DNA of 64,000 bases, taken from positions 64,890,140 through 64,954,139 of the forward strand of contig CM075858.1 in assembly GCA_037975125.1 (NCBI GenBank), read 5' to 3'. The notes under the pieces are model-generated. The model worked only from the letters and a program-made list of their open reading frames with translations. It was not told the DNA's origin and ran no database searches. Within the stretch, counting starts at the first letter, position 1. Every line of letters begins with the position of its first letter. The position numbers and the translations under genes are program-made. Source of the DNA: Latrodectus hesperus (Eukaryota > Arthropoda > Arachnida > Araneae > Theridiidae). This document shows positions 50,881 to 64,000 of this stretch, one piece after another.

Positions 50881-53800
50881 TGTCTCTAGTTAACATCTTA
50901 ACAACTAGTTAACATGTTTCACATGAGACGAGTACAGAATCATTTATTTTCAGGTAAAAAATAGTTTCCTTTCTATAGAGGTTTCTATGGATTTTAAATA
51001 GGGAGGTTATGCTCAACATATATAAATTTTAAATAATTTATTTTAAATTTGCTTACAAAAATTTGAATATTTTTATTTAAAAACCAATCACTGAATAATT
51101 GTTAATACACTGCAATCAATAATACATAAAACTAAGAAACTTTGATGTTGCTTTTTGATTTTAAGAAATATATATAAAAACAAGCAACATATACATTTTA
51201 AATATATCATAATTTTTAGTAAAAACTAATACTTAAAAATGTCATACACTTCGCGTGCTAACAACTGATATTGTATAAAAAAATGCTTATATTTGTTATT
51301 CTAAGAGTAAAACAGAAAAATAAAAAGGTTCATAGCTTATACATGTTACTTTTGTTTGGCAGTCATCCAATTCACTGTCAAAAAGCATTGGTACTGATTC
51401 TTTTACAAATGCTGAAATTTTCTTTTATTTCAGCTTATTTTAGATAAGATAGATAGTGCAAATGGTATCTTTCCACCATTCATAATACCTGAGGAATTTC
51501 GCATTCATAACTTATTCATTTTCATAAAGAATGAACTTATCTTAAATGGTTAGTACACTCTTTAACAATTGCGAACATTAAGAAATACGCTTATCACTTG
51601 ACAACCTGAATCAGTAATTTCTTAGTAGTAGTCGTATCAAAAATAATACAAATTATTAAGAATTAATTCTTGCATTAAATAACTGAAAAAGATAACAAAT
51701 AATCGAATACATAATTGTCTTAAGCAAAATTTAAAAAAATAATAATATTTATAACTTTAATAAAATTAAATAATTTTAATAAAATTAAATAATACACTAT
51801 TCTTTTTCTTTTAAATATTAATATAATAACATTTACACCATAACGTTCATATTTTTAACTATCATAAGAAAACGCTTTTTAGAAAACACTAGAACTTTTA
51901 TTAAAATATATATGTGTATTTCTATATTTTAAGAAAAGTACTAGTAAGCGCTTATATAAGTTATCATATAGTCCAACTGTTAGAGCAGAATAATTGAATG
52001 AAAATTATTTGTATTTGTTTTAAGATTCATGATAACCAATTATGAATCACATTTTTTATTCAATGTGAAACGTAGTACATTTAGTAAAACAAATTTTTAT
52101 GTATTACCTTCATTTATGTTTTAAAATATCATGCCTAAATAAGTGTACCATCAAATTTTACTTTCACTTTGTACATTATTTAATTAAAAGAACTTATGCT
52201 ATATTTACTTAAAGTCAGTATGTGATAGTTTATAGATGGTTATTTTGAAAGGATATCTTGATGGAGAAATTCGGGATATTGTTTCATCACAAGGCAGAAA
52301 TTTCCCCATTTTAGAAAAATTTATAATATGTAATTTAACTTATTTCAAGTTTTTGTTATTTTACTAAATATAACAGCAAACATTACTCTCTTTAATAAAT
52401 TGTTTTGGATAAATATTATATTTAGAAAATTTTGTTAAACAATATTTGTTAAAAAATTTAGTTGTAATATATTATATATATATATATATATTGAAATAAT
52501 TACATTTAAACATATGGGTTATACTGTTATAAGACAATTCTATTTATTTTTATTGATAAAGCTATTTTTGCTTCTTTAGCTATTATAAAAGTGAGTTTAT
52601 TGCTAAAGTTGCAAATAACTCTTGATAATTGATGGTTAAACTGTTTGTATGTACAGCAGCTCAATTACCAAAATGCAAAAGGGAAATATAACACGCACAT
52701 TTAATTTGAATAGTTTCAGTCATTTAGAGAACTGCATAATCTAGGTAAAAGATATTTTAAAGCTTTTTTTCATATTTAAAGTATTATGTAATTCAATCAT
52801 TTAAATGAAGTGACTTTTGCTATTTTTATTGAATTTACTGGAAGATATTCATATTGAAATGAAATATATTTTTTTCCTATTCGTAAAAATCATAGACAAG
52901 CAATAAAAAGAAAACCATTAAATTTAAATAATCTATGTCTATTGTAAAGAAAATGTATTCAATAGGATAATACTATCTGACAATAATAATAAAATAAATA
53001 CGTATTTTGTATTTATATTTGCAGATTGCTTTGGGGTATGTTCTTACCTAATAAACTGCATATTACTAAGAAATCAAATATCGAATATAGAAATTAGAGA
53101 TTATTTCACTTATATTTTCATTTAAATTAAAGATAATAAATCAGCTCAAACATTTTATTAAAAATAAATATTTAATTACATTTTATTCATTAAAATTGCA
53201 TTGCTTTTCATAGATGCATTTTCTATAAATAAATATACATTTAATATTAGGTATTTAAATTTTTAAAAAATCAAAGGCTTTAAAATATTCCATTGATACT
53301 CTTTTAAGAAAACCGAATGATGTACGGTTCTCGATGAATGTAATATCTAACTACCTTATGGTTTTAAATAAATCTTTTTCGTTATTTAATTGATTGTAAA
53401 TTATTTGATTTCTGATTTGATTCTGATAGGATTAGATTCCCAATAATATTATAAGATTTTTCAAAAGTAAATTTTAATCTCATAGGACTGATTGAATATT
53501 ATATATATATGATATTCTATTTTCTGATGCAAAAAATCTTCTTGAGAAGTTATTCATTAAACTGACATTTTTGTTCATTTTCCTTTGAAAAGGATATTAA
53601 TTACAGATACAATGCATTTAATATATGTGACTTCTACATCACAAAAGCCAACTCAAAGCTGATATGTTTTACCATTATCTGGCGATAAATCAACAATCTT
53701 CCGTATATTTCCAAGAAACAAATGAAAATTCCTCCGCAAAAGAGCCATGTAACATTTTGAATCTCTCTTATAATTCATGTTGTTAATTTCAATCTATTTT

Positions 53801-54026
53801 GACTACTTTTGAATTATTTAACACCAGAATGTGCTAAATATTTTATCTGTTCAATTTAATATAGTAAACTCTTCACGTACTAATTTAATGTTTCAGATAA
53901 GAATTAGCAAGAAACATTTTTCATAAATTAAATCCTATAAGGTTATAAAATTAAAAAACGAAATTAAAACCAAAAATTATAAAATGAGCTATCAGAATAA
54001 TCAAGAGAATCAACTGGGCTACTTAA
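50881..54026. other. Gene-free AT-rich interval
   Basis: Contains a short (TA)10 at 52472-52491 and a direct repeat TTTAATAAAATTAAATAAT near 51760-51795. No gene supported. Confidence 0.6.
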
Positions 54027-54290
54027 ATGCGGCGGATTAACTCGAAGCAAGTTACAAGAGCTCAAAAGAAGAGTAATGTGGGGGTGGTAGGAGGCGTCTT
54101 TTATCTCCACTGTTCCTCATTGCTCTTCCATCTAAAACCACGTGATGGGGAAAACAGGACTGAAGGGGGTAAAGAGGCGCCACTGTTCCTATTGGAGCTT
54201 ATTGATTGGCATCATGTTTGGAATTACCACTCTTAGCGATGCAATGGGAAGATCTCTGAGTTTGGCGTGAATTTCGCAGGAATGAATAAC
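54027..54290 (-). promoter_or_regulatory. Candidate minus-strand promoter block
   Basis: A GC-elevated block in AT-rich flanks. Reading the minus strand in order: GCCAATC (CCAAT at 54205-54209), TCCAATAGG (CCAAT at 54191-54195), CACGTG (54139-54144), then AGATAAAAGAC (54096-54106), TATA-like, followed by C-rich sequence. The spacing fits a pol II promoter, and the orientation matches the NCKX exon 42 kb downstream, so it could supply that gene's non-coding first exon. Motif matching alone; an enhancer or chance cluster is equally possible. A 69-codon plus-strand frame through the block is ignored. Confidence 0.3.
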
Positions 54291-57251
54291 AGTTAAATTC
54301 ATTAGCTTTAAAATTCCCAGTTTGAAAAGAACTATGAATATTTATATGCTAATATATTTAAATAGATTAAAGCGTAATAGGGTATAATTGCTTTTTAAAA
54401 TAAAGTGAGAGAGGTTTGCATGAATTGCGTTATAATAAATGAATTCCAAATGCTTTGAGTGAATGTTTGCCGGCAATTAAAATTTCTAAAATCGGTAATT
54501 TTAAATATTATAGTAAAAATTTAAACATAATCACATCCCTGCAAAAATTTAATTAAAATTTATTATGCTAAAATAAGTTAATAGAAATATTAAAAAATAC
54601 CTAAAAATGATTTTATATTGAATATAGGAGCATTTTTTACTTTTTAATCTCAACTTTTTTGGTTGATTTTGTATAAAATTAATAAAAAAACAATTTAAGT
54701 ATTCAATATTAGTCATTTTTTCTAATTACAAATAATTGTTGAATTTTCGTTTGGGATAAAATACAGAAAGTATAATATTATATTTATACTCTTATTCTTT
54801 TACGGATAAAAGCAGTCCTTATTTGTACATGATACAATTCTTAAATATTTAATTTATAATTAATTATTAATGCTATAATTAGCATTCAAGTCTCCAAATA
54901 AAATTTGAAAGACAAGATAATTACAGCGCATTTTACATATTGAAGAACAAGGCTGTGAGCATAAAATGTGAAATGTTAAAACATCTTGAGATAAATACAG
55001 AACGCTAATCGGTGAATGGTTGAAAAAGTGACGTGAGATGACATCCTAAGTATAACTTGAAATAAATTTCCTCATATTCGATAACGATTATTTTGAAAGT
55101 TAGTCCTTAGAATTGCACGTAAGGGATGGTAGATAAATTTAAATCAATAATTGAATTATATATTTGAAAATTCATAAATACAATTCCAGATAAAATTAAA
55201 ATTGTTATATGTTTTACATTTATTAAAGTAATAACTATATTAGAAAGCATCAGAGGCATAAAAGTAACAAATAAAGTATTAGAAAGCTAACAATTATGTC
55301 AAAAAAATAATGAAACCATCTCGACTTCGTAATATTGAGTAATATTAAATAATGTTATGAATAACGTGATTTCATTCATATTTATAACTGATAAAAAAAT
55401 CTTCATTATAGTGAAGAGCTATATTTGAGGTTATGTAACATTGAATAAATATATATTTAATCGAGCAATATTAAAGGCCAGAAACTTTGATAATCCTCAA
55501 TCACCAACTAATAATAAATTATGGTTCAACTTAAATATTTCTTAAGATTATGTAACAATATACTTAAACGTTGATATCAACAATCAGAAACGAGAGAAGT
55601 ATGCAGAACTTACGAGGGATGCAGTTTATTTTTAATATAAATATTAAAAATAAAATTTAGAAAAATTACGCTAGATTATATTCATTAATGCAGTAGCCAA
55701 AAAATATGCAAGAATGTGCTTATTTACATTAACATCATAATAGAATTACAGAACACGCAGACTATGATATTCTAATATCCATAATTAAAACGTATAATTT
55801 GGCAAGACCTCGTTGATATTGTAATGTCTCTCATAATTTCTATATCTGAGGATGGCACTTCCTTTTTATTTTCAATATAGTACTAATGAGAGACATCAGT
55901 TTTTATAAAGTTAATGGGCATAAAATCAAAAAAGAGAGGCTTTAACTGGGTTTAAGATAAAGTCCATCATCTTCCAATTCTGATACCCAAGGTGGTAGCT
56001 GAATAATCAGCCTTCAACAATTTACGAACAATTCAAGAATTCATCTCCCACTTTGTGGGTGCTTGTAATGGGAATAAGTTTAATTCACGAGTCTTAAGAC
56101 TTGATTAAATTAGCCATTATGCACAAGAAAGTATTTTAGAATGACAAACATGTTGAATCAACTTTTGAATAAAAAATTCCGAGGATCAATTTATATTTTA
56201 AGCCACATATTTGATTTTTAAAATGTCATTTTAACATGTTCAATGAATTTTTTTTAATATTTTATCATCAGATATATTTATTAGATCATTAAAATAATTT
56301 ACAAATTTTTTTCATAAATAAACTCTGACATTCAAAAATAACTAAGTTGAAAAAGGGAAAACTAAATTTAATTATAACATTATGGGTGCTACAATACTTA
56401 TTTTGCAGTGACATAAATATGCCCTACATTCAAAAAGCTAGAGTTTCACTTCGATAAAAAGAACTCAGATAGGAAAAAAATTTTATAGCAATGTAGATAG
56501 CTTTCCTACATATAGTTTCAAGATGCATTTTAAAATCAGTCTTGCTTTTATTTTTGATGAGAAAAGAATATTTTTCTGTATCCGATTGAGTATCATTTTC
56601 TTTAGTAAAAAGGAATGGCTGATGTAGATATAACTTCACATTTATCTATATTTTGTTTATTCAACAATGACATTCTTCACAAAGAATGATTAGACTCGTT
56701 GAATAAAATCTGCTTTTAACATAATAATATATTACAGAATTATTTACTTCAGTTTTTGTTTCATTTATTAACATAAAGTGCTATGGATATTTTAAATAAT
56801 TTAAACATTTAATTTTAAAACTTGGTTTTAAAAACACTTAAAAATATTTTTAATTTTCAGCATAAACTATTTAATGTAGTATTTGTATATAATCCGATGA
56901 CTTAGAGTGTCAATATTAAAACGCAAACATTTTTAAATATTATAATTTTTTTCTATTAATTTAGTTTTTTATGACATGCATAAAAAAGACTTAATCACAG
57001 TCAAATTATTGTAATCAAATATTATTTATACATGTCCAGAGTTAATAGTGAGTCTAATAAAAATTTTTTGTCACTGATAGCTCAACAGTCGAAGGCTAGT
57101 GTCATGCATTTGAACATGCATTATGTTTTGTTTGAGAATGATAAACTTTTTAGGGACTGTGGACCATATTGTAGAAAATCTTGAAAACAACCAAGCACTA
57201 TTTGTCAGACATGCGAATAAAAAGCAGAAATTTGTGTGTGGACTAATTGTG
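54291..57251. other. Gene-free interval
   Basis: TGTCTCTCAT (55825-55834) and ATGAGAGACA (55886-55895) form a 10-bp dyad around about 50 bp. The 55.9-56.1 kb stretch is slightly GC-elevated. No gene supported. Confidence 0.55.
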
Positions 57252-57360
57252 TACCGCTGTTCTACAGTGACCAAGATCTACCGCTATTTTACAATGACCA
57301 AGATCTATCACTATTTTACAATGACCAAGATCTACCGCCATTTTACAGCGACCCAAGATC
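57252..57360. repeat. 27-bp minisatellite, four units
   Basis: Units begin at 57252, 57279, 57306 and 57333 with consensus TACCGCTATTTTACAATGAC then CAAGATC; the last has one extra base. In the plus frame from 57123 each unit encodes a nonapeptide like IYRYFTMTK, but the frame stops right after the array and has no family resemblance. Confidence 0.93.
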
Positions 57361-57600
57361 TAATTTGAGACACATCTGATTATAAAAACACGATATTGCC
57401 AAGTCAAGAAAAGCTTCAGAGACTACTGCTGTTCCTCAATAACCAAGATCTAGCAAAGCCCGATACCATTGATAAGTCAATAAGGGATTCAGAGTCTACA
57501 GTTGTTCTACAAGATCGAGTCTAAAACATTTGATAATAAAAAGCACGATGCTACTGCTAAGTCAATAAGGGTTTCACAGACTTTCCTTAGATGTTACAAA
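57361..57600. repeat. Degenerate longer-period repeat beside the minisatellite
   Basis: About three units of 65-80 bp share AAnCACGAT..GCTAAGTCAATAAGGG.TTCAGAG.CTAC..TGTTCT..CAAGATC. Part of each unit is related to the 27-bp minisatellite, giving a nested repeat structure. Confidence 0.6.
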
Positions 57601-60240
57601 TGAGTAAACTACTACGCTAAATGTAATGCTTTGATGTCTACTGAGCAAAACAATAATCTTATTGGTAAAAGTTCCCATCATGTTCAAAATAGATTTGTGT
57701 CCTAGGCAACAGAAAATCAAGTTAATAGGATGTTAAATAATAGGATAATAATTGAGTCTGAGGTTAAAAAAATAGCTTTTTAATTCTTATTTGAAGTTTC
57801 AGATTATCAAACTTATCTACCACTGTTCCTATTGAAAACTTATTTTAATTTAATATTATGTAAGAAAACATTTGCAGATATGATAGAAATTAAAAAAAAG
57901 ACTTGTGAAACAATCTGCTTTTTATTTATAATAGGCTCTTGAGTTAAGTTAATTCTCTAGCATTTTTAATCAATTGCAAAATATTATTTTTATAAAAGTA
58001 CAATTTAAATTCAAATTTCATACTTTTTATAAGTCATTCTTCGCTATTTAAAAAAAATTAAATTCGTTAATCTTTATTATGATAGCACTAAAATTATGCA
58101 AATGATTTTGACATTATAAATAAAATAAAAAGATTAAGAAAATTTTTTAAATAGATAAATGAATCTCACATAAGGAAACAAAAACATCAATATAATTACT
58201 TTTGTATCGATTACCAAGAAACTATAACAAAGACTCATGATCTGTTTTTAAAGCCAAATGTAACTTTTAATGATTTATTGTATTTGTCATTAAACGTCTA
58301 AAAGCAACACGCAGTTACTTACCAATAGAACAATATAAAGTGTTTGTATAGTCAAATAGTTTACACTAATAAAGCTACTTAGATACTTTCATTTTGTGCG
58401 ATAATATACGTAACTTTATTCAAACAGCTCTTATAATGCACTCGACCAATATATTAGAGACCTTAATTTAAGTGATTACAACGATCTGCTCGATTAAATA
58501 CTGTAATATATTTAAAAGTCTCAATGTTTGCAAAGTGGCAATGTTTCAAATGAGGCTTATACTGTATTGTTCGCTGAGCAGCGTTATTAGTAGAAATATT
58601 GAGTATAAAGAACATTTTGAATCGATGAAACTGGAAATAAACTCAATATAATACAAGCGAACATATTGATAAAGTTTATAATTGGGTCAATATTACCATT
58701 AAGTGATAAACTTGACAAACAATATCGTTTAATAAACAAACTTGAAGATCACGATTAAAATTTAACACTATGTCATTCATATTTATGAAAATAAAACATG
58801 TAATAAATATTAACGAAAATTTAGTTGGGTAACAATTAATTTGTATAACTAACTTTATTGACATTAACTATTTTATAAATATTAATAAATATCTTATGCT
58901 ATATTTCTTTTATAACATTGATATTTTTTATCATGATTTTTGCCTTAAGATACAAAGTTTTTCTATAATCATCTTTTAAATATTTAACAATAATCTTGAC
59001 TTGCAAATAACGGAAAAATATTTCGTACATAAGAGTGATAATCGAAATTTAGCTCATAATTGCCACAATCATGCTTATTGAGATAAGAAGTTTTATTAAA
59101 AATAAGAAATGTTAGATAGTAAAACATTTGTTAAAAATCATTAATGTTTCGTGTTATAATTTATATCTCATCAGCATGTTATAGTTTTTTATATATAGTT
59201 TTGAAAACTTTAAAGACAATTTAAATTACATAGATTGAAAAAAATATGGCATTACAGAAAAAAGAGGTGGTGATAAAGCTTATAAAACTGTCAATTATAC
59301 TTACTAAAATAAGTGTAATAAATGTTAATTATATTTAGTAAATATTGATAATATCATGTATGATTTGTTTCATAACATCAAAATATTTTTAAAAATTTTT
59401 TATCTAGTTAGCAAAATATAAAATTTTAGCGATTAATATTAAAATTTTTACAACAAATTTTGACTTATATGCCAAAAAATGAAGATAATGATGAAGTTAA
59501 TTGCGTTGCTTATCATATATATTAAAATAAGCCATTTAATATATATTATAGAATAAAATTAACGAAATTAGATGTCATACTAAATACAGCTTTAACGCAC
59601 TATAAATTTGACATTATCTATTTATTAAATTAATGATAGTTTTATTAATTTAATTTCAAAATATTCATGCAAAATGATTAATAATTTATTAAGTTAATTT
59701 ATCATTTATTTGTGTAAAGTTGTGTGATTAATGCAATTTACTTATACATTAAAATTTATAAAGCTCTAATATAGTAATTAATAATAATAACAAAAGTTTA
59801 GAATTAAGAAGAAAATGACCTCGTTGCATCATTTATTTAATAAATTCATTTCAAAAGTAATAAGCATTCAATGAAATATTGGAATAAAAGATATACGGTA
59901 TATTGTATAACATAAGCACATACAAAAGTATTATCATTATAAAAGATTAAAATAAACAATATAAAAGATTTCCTGAAATTCCAATGGAATTAAAATAACA
60001 GAAAATTAAATTACATTTATATAAAAAAATCTTCTGCATTGAATTATTTATTTTTCGAAAACATTTTATATCTGCTCTTTCCATTTTGTTTTGATGTTCG
60101 TTATTTTGTTCTACACAATATTACGCATTTCCAAATAACATTAATTTCTATTAAGAGGTTGCACTTAAAGTCATAATGCAAACAAGCAGACCATTAAAAA
60201 TAAACATTTCATATTGTGCCAATGATATATATTAACCCAA
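57601..60240. other. Gene-free AT-rich interval
   Basis: Nothing recognised; one or two short frames up to 62 codons without features. Confidence 0.6.
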
Positions 60241-60660
60241 AACCAAAAATAGTAATTAGGCGTCGTAAAATGACTCCCCAGTCATTGTATATCGTGGTTA
60301 CTCAAACATGGAATGTAAAGAACCATTTTGTTTCGTTTTAAGGCTTTGGAGAGTCTCTGGGAAAGCAGAATAATTCGATTTACTTCTGAAAGCAGCCATT
60401 ATTCACTATCCTCACGTCGTACAGTACTGAGGCATTAAAACAGATCTCACTAAACATTTTCCCCACTATCCAATTGAATGGACTCGTTTCCGAAGAATCC
60501 ATTTCCAGCAGTGATTGCCGCCAACTGAATTGAAAAGAAACCATTTTATGAGCCAGAGGTGGTAACTTTGGCGAATTAAGAACGATTTTGTCTTGATCTA
60601 AGTTGGAAGCAAATACAAAGCTTTGAAATTGCCGAGTTTCTGTAAATTAGATTTGAGTAG
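60241..60660. other. GC-elevated island, unassigned
   Basis: About 420 bp of balanced composition, including CTATCCTCACGTCGTACAG and TGATTGCCGCCAACTGAATT. All six frames are closed repeatedly, so it is not an exon of any length. A cis-regulatory element or old repeat is possible. Confidence 0.35.
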
Positions 60661-61618
60661 TAATTGGTATTCCAAATCAACAATATTGTTCGTCATTAAC
60701 ATCCAGACGATATCTTAAACTTTATTTATTTTAGTTCTTAAGATTATTAATTACGATTGGGGGAAATGATTTATTGGCATGAAAATCTTGATGAAAAACC
60801 AAGTTCTATTATATTTTTATGAGTAAAAACTTTTTAATACACCATTAATAAATATTATTACAATGAAATCATAAATATTTTCGAGAAATGAGTTTTGTTA
60901 TTATTTAATCATGTAAAAAAGTATGTTGATTTAATTTTAGGGATTATAATATTTATAATATGGAATTCTTTCAAGATATATGAATCTTTACAGAAGAACA
61001 GTTTTTTAAATTCGTATAAAAATCATTTTGATGTGCTTCATAAATAACTTCAGCTATTTTTTTTAATCAGTTAAATCTATCAACAAAATGCAACTTTCAT
61101 TTTTTCCAGTTTCTTGCTTCTGTTTTCATTTATTCCATAAGCTTCATCTGGCATATCAAAACTACCTTCCTATAATATATAATACTATTTAGAAACTCAT
61201 GTGTTTTCGGAAAGTGATGATTCTTAATATAAGGAAAATAGAAATTTAGTATCAATAAATTAATATCGCAATTACTCATATTGTAATATGTATTTCAGCA
61301 GCACCGTTTTCAAAATCTGTTGAATATTATGCGTCAAACATCTTTTATTAAAGTTATTACAAACAGAATTTAATTGTTAAATATAATACAAATAATTTTA
61401 TCTATTCTACAAGAAAATTTTAAAAAATGTGAAAAACAGCGTTTATATTTTAAAATAAAATATCTTGCTAAAATGTTTAAATATTTAATTTTGCATTTGT
61501 AAAGAGCATTATATTCTATTCTTTTAATTACCTGCTAATAAACACAATTTTGCAGAAAGAAAAGAAAACATTTTTTTAAAGCATTTTTTACAAGAATTTT
61601 TCTGACATTCTTTTCTTA
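60661..61618. other. Gene-free AT-rich interval
   Basis: Nothing recognised. Confidence 0.6.
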
Positions 61619-62521
<903 letters not shown>

Positions 62522-62790
62522 CAAGGTAACTCAAAACGGCCGCATGAGCTCTGCACAGCTAGATTCCTCGTTGGGAATACATTAAATCTGCCCAAAGGAG
62601 CTTTCCTGTACTATCCATCGTTTACGAGAAAAACTTTTTTCTCGCACCAGAAGTGACGTCATATTTTGTTTTTCGTATTTTTCTCGTAAACTATGGATCG
62701 TACAGGAACGTTTCTTGGGGCAGATTTTTATGTACTCCCAACGAGGAATCTAGCTGTGCAGAGTTTATGCGGTCCTTTTGAGACACCCTG
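62522..62790. mobile_element. Foldback MITE with TA-flanked ends
   Basis: Two arms of about 112 bp (62522-62633 and 62678-62790) are inverted copies sharing CTGCACAGCTAGATTCCTCG, AATCTGCCC and CGTTTACGAGAAAAA, with scattered substitutions. The 44-bp centre holds a palindromic TGACGTCA (62654-62661). Ends read CAAGGTAACTCAAAA and, inverted, CAGGGTGTCTCAAAA, each preceded by TA, which fits Tc1/mariner-type target duplication. There is no coding capacity, so it depends on a transposase from elsewhere. The family name is not recognised with certainty. Confidence 0.88.
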
Positions 62791-64000
62791 TATATCATCT
62801 ATAGATCAATTGTTGATTGTTTCCATCATTCTGAGAAACTGTATGACAATATTCGAGAAAATGTGAGTCTGAAATTAAGTGTCTCCAATTTAATATGCCT
62901 GATATGTTCCAGAAGTGGTGACAAATTCAGGAGCATGATCAGTATGCATCAAGGGAAAGAAATTATCATAAAACATCGGAAGAAAATTTTGGTTAGAAAA
63001 ATCACAAGAGTAAATAGCGTAAAGTGGAATGAAATAATAAATATAATAAAAATTTATTTGACAGCAACCAATTGTAAATTTCTAAAACTTTACTGTAAAT
63101 TATGATTTAATGCTGAAATTTTGAGATAAATTGAAAAATAAACTGCCAAATTAATTAAATGATAAAAGAGCATTAAAAATAGCTTTAAAATTTAAAAATG
63201 TGATTGCATTACCTAGATAAGAGTAATATTTAAAATTTTAGATAATGTTTTTAAGATTTAAAAACGTGTCTTAGAAATTAAATATTATTCTGGCAAAAAG
63301 TTTGATAGAATAGAATAGAGGTCTGTAAAAGTCATGACCACATACAAACCGTTCTATTTTCGTTTCATAAATTACTATCGAACTTATTTTCTTTTTAAAA
63401 GCTGAAAATTAAATTATAGTTTACACCTTTTTTCGTACTTAAGGCACATTTTCTACATTTTTCTTGATTGTTAATGATTTAATAACAAAAATGTACTTTT
63501 TGCTATTGAAGAGTAGAAAATATCCTAGTAGGGAAAAAAGGATTTTTTTTAATAAATTGTTTATTTTAATAATTCTCAATCATTTTCCAGAAAATTTCAT
63601 GTGCTTAGTTTTGTAACTCTTAATTTATTAGCATTTATTAATTTCATTTAGTAAATCATTTTAGTAAATTTTAGCTAATCTTTCAAATTCAGTAAATCTC
63701 AATCCGCTAAAATTTTAATAATCAAATTATTCGTTTTCGTTACTAATTTGAAATGAAAACATAAAAAATGTAATTAAGTAAATTTTAATGCAAAGGAATA
63801 TTATTTTTAATGAAAAAGGAAATAAAATATTTTTACTAAAAATATTGAAAAGACAGTATTTTTTATCATTTACTTAATAAACATTTTAAAACGAAATTAT
63901 AAGTACCTGCATATTGCAAAAGGCATTGTTTAGCAAAAACAAAAATGGTGAAAATATGCTTTGCAATTAAATAGCCCATTCACATATGAATCAATTAATT
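62791..64000. other. Gene-free AT-rich window end
   Basis: An 80-codon plus frame at 62863-63105 is Lys/Ile-rich without domain. Nothing else recognised. Confidence 0.55.

Noticed and set aside
62863..63105. 80-codon frame after the MITE
   Set aside because: Lys/Ile-rich and without motif; stops and starts consistent with chance.

Overview
The window looks like arthropod nuclear DNA, most probably from an arachnid and plausibly a spider. It is very AT-rich, intron-poor in coding signal, and full of long (TA)n microsatellites, worn-out transposons and hairpin elements. The assignment rests on three things: the one real gene exon encodes an animal NCKX-type exchanger closest in motif content to insect Nckx30C and vertebrate NCKX1/2, there is a pogo/Tigger DNA transposon, and the non-LTR retrotransposon tail is of a kind I associate with arachnid genomes. 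The species is not determinable from the sequence alone.

The only host protein-coding segment I can support is on the minus strand at 11455-12267. It is the first coding exon (271 codons) of a K+-dependent Na+/Ca2+ exchanger (SLC24/NCKX). It begins with an ATG just after an in-frame stop and ends at a consensus GTAAGT donor in phase 0. A strong polypyrimidine/CAG acceptor at 12510-12511 suggests a 5' leader of about 240 nt carrying upstream ATGs. Everything from 11454 down to 1 is then intron of this gene, since I found no further NCKX exon in it. Everything above 12511 is upstream intron or intergenic DNA. If the 5' end of the gene is in the window, the best promoter candidate is a GC-elevated block at about 54.03-54.24 kb whose minus strand carries two CCAAT boxes, a CACGTG box and a TATA-like motif.

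Mobile DNA: 14695-16057 is an internally deleted Tigger (pogo superfamily) element with clear terminal inverted repeats, a TA target duplication and a frameshifted C-terminal half of a transposase that keeps a DD30D-type second and third acidic residue and a PCNA-interacting-protein box. 25024-25632 (minus) is the 3' end of an RTE-like non-LTR retrotransposon, 5'-truncated and frameshifted. 62522-62790 is a nearly perfect foldback MITE with TA-flanked ends. A dispersed SINE-like repeat with a tRNA-type B box occurs at 17.35 kb and 30.06 kb, with a degraded trace at 50.83 kb. Two further tRNA-like patches lie at 27.9 and 29.7 kb.

The remaining DNA is not uniform. Four regions (about 4.0-5.4, 18.3-19.4, 37.0-38.8 and 48.5-50.0 kb) are old, strongly diverged tandem arrays with units of roughly 160-410 bp, visible only through recurring anchor phrases. 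Several short-period duplications, dyad-symmetric hairpins and GC-elevated islands of a few hundred bases are scattered between. I found no RNA gene, CRISPR array or operon-like system, and nothing I would call a new biological system. The most informative oddities are the PIP box in the Tigger remnant, the 38-codon upstream ORF in the putative NCKX leader, and the diverged arrays.
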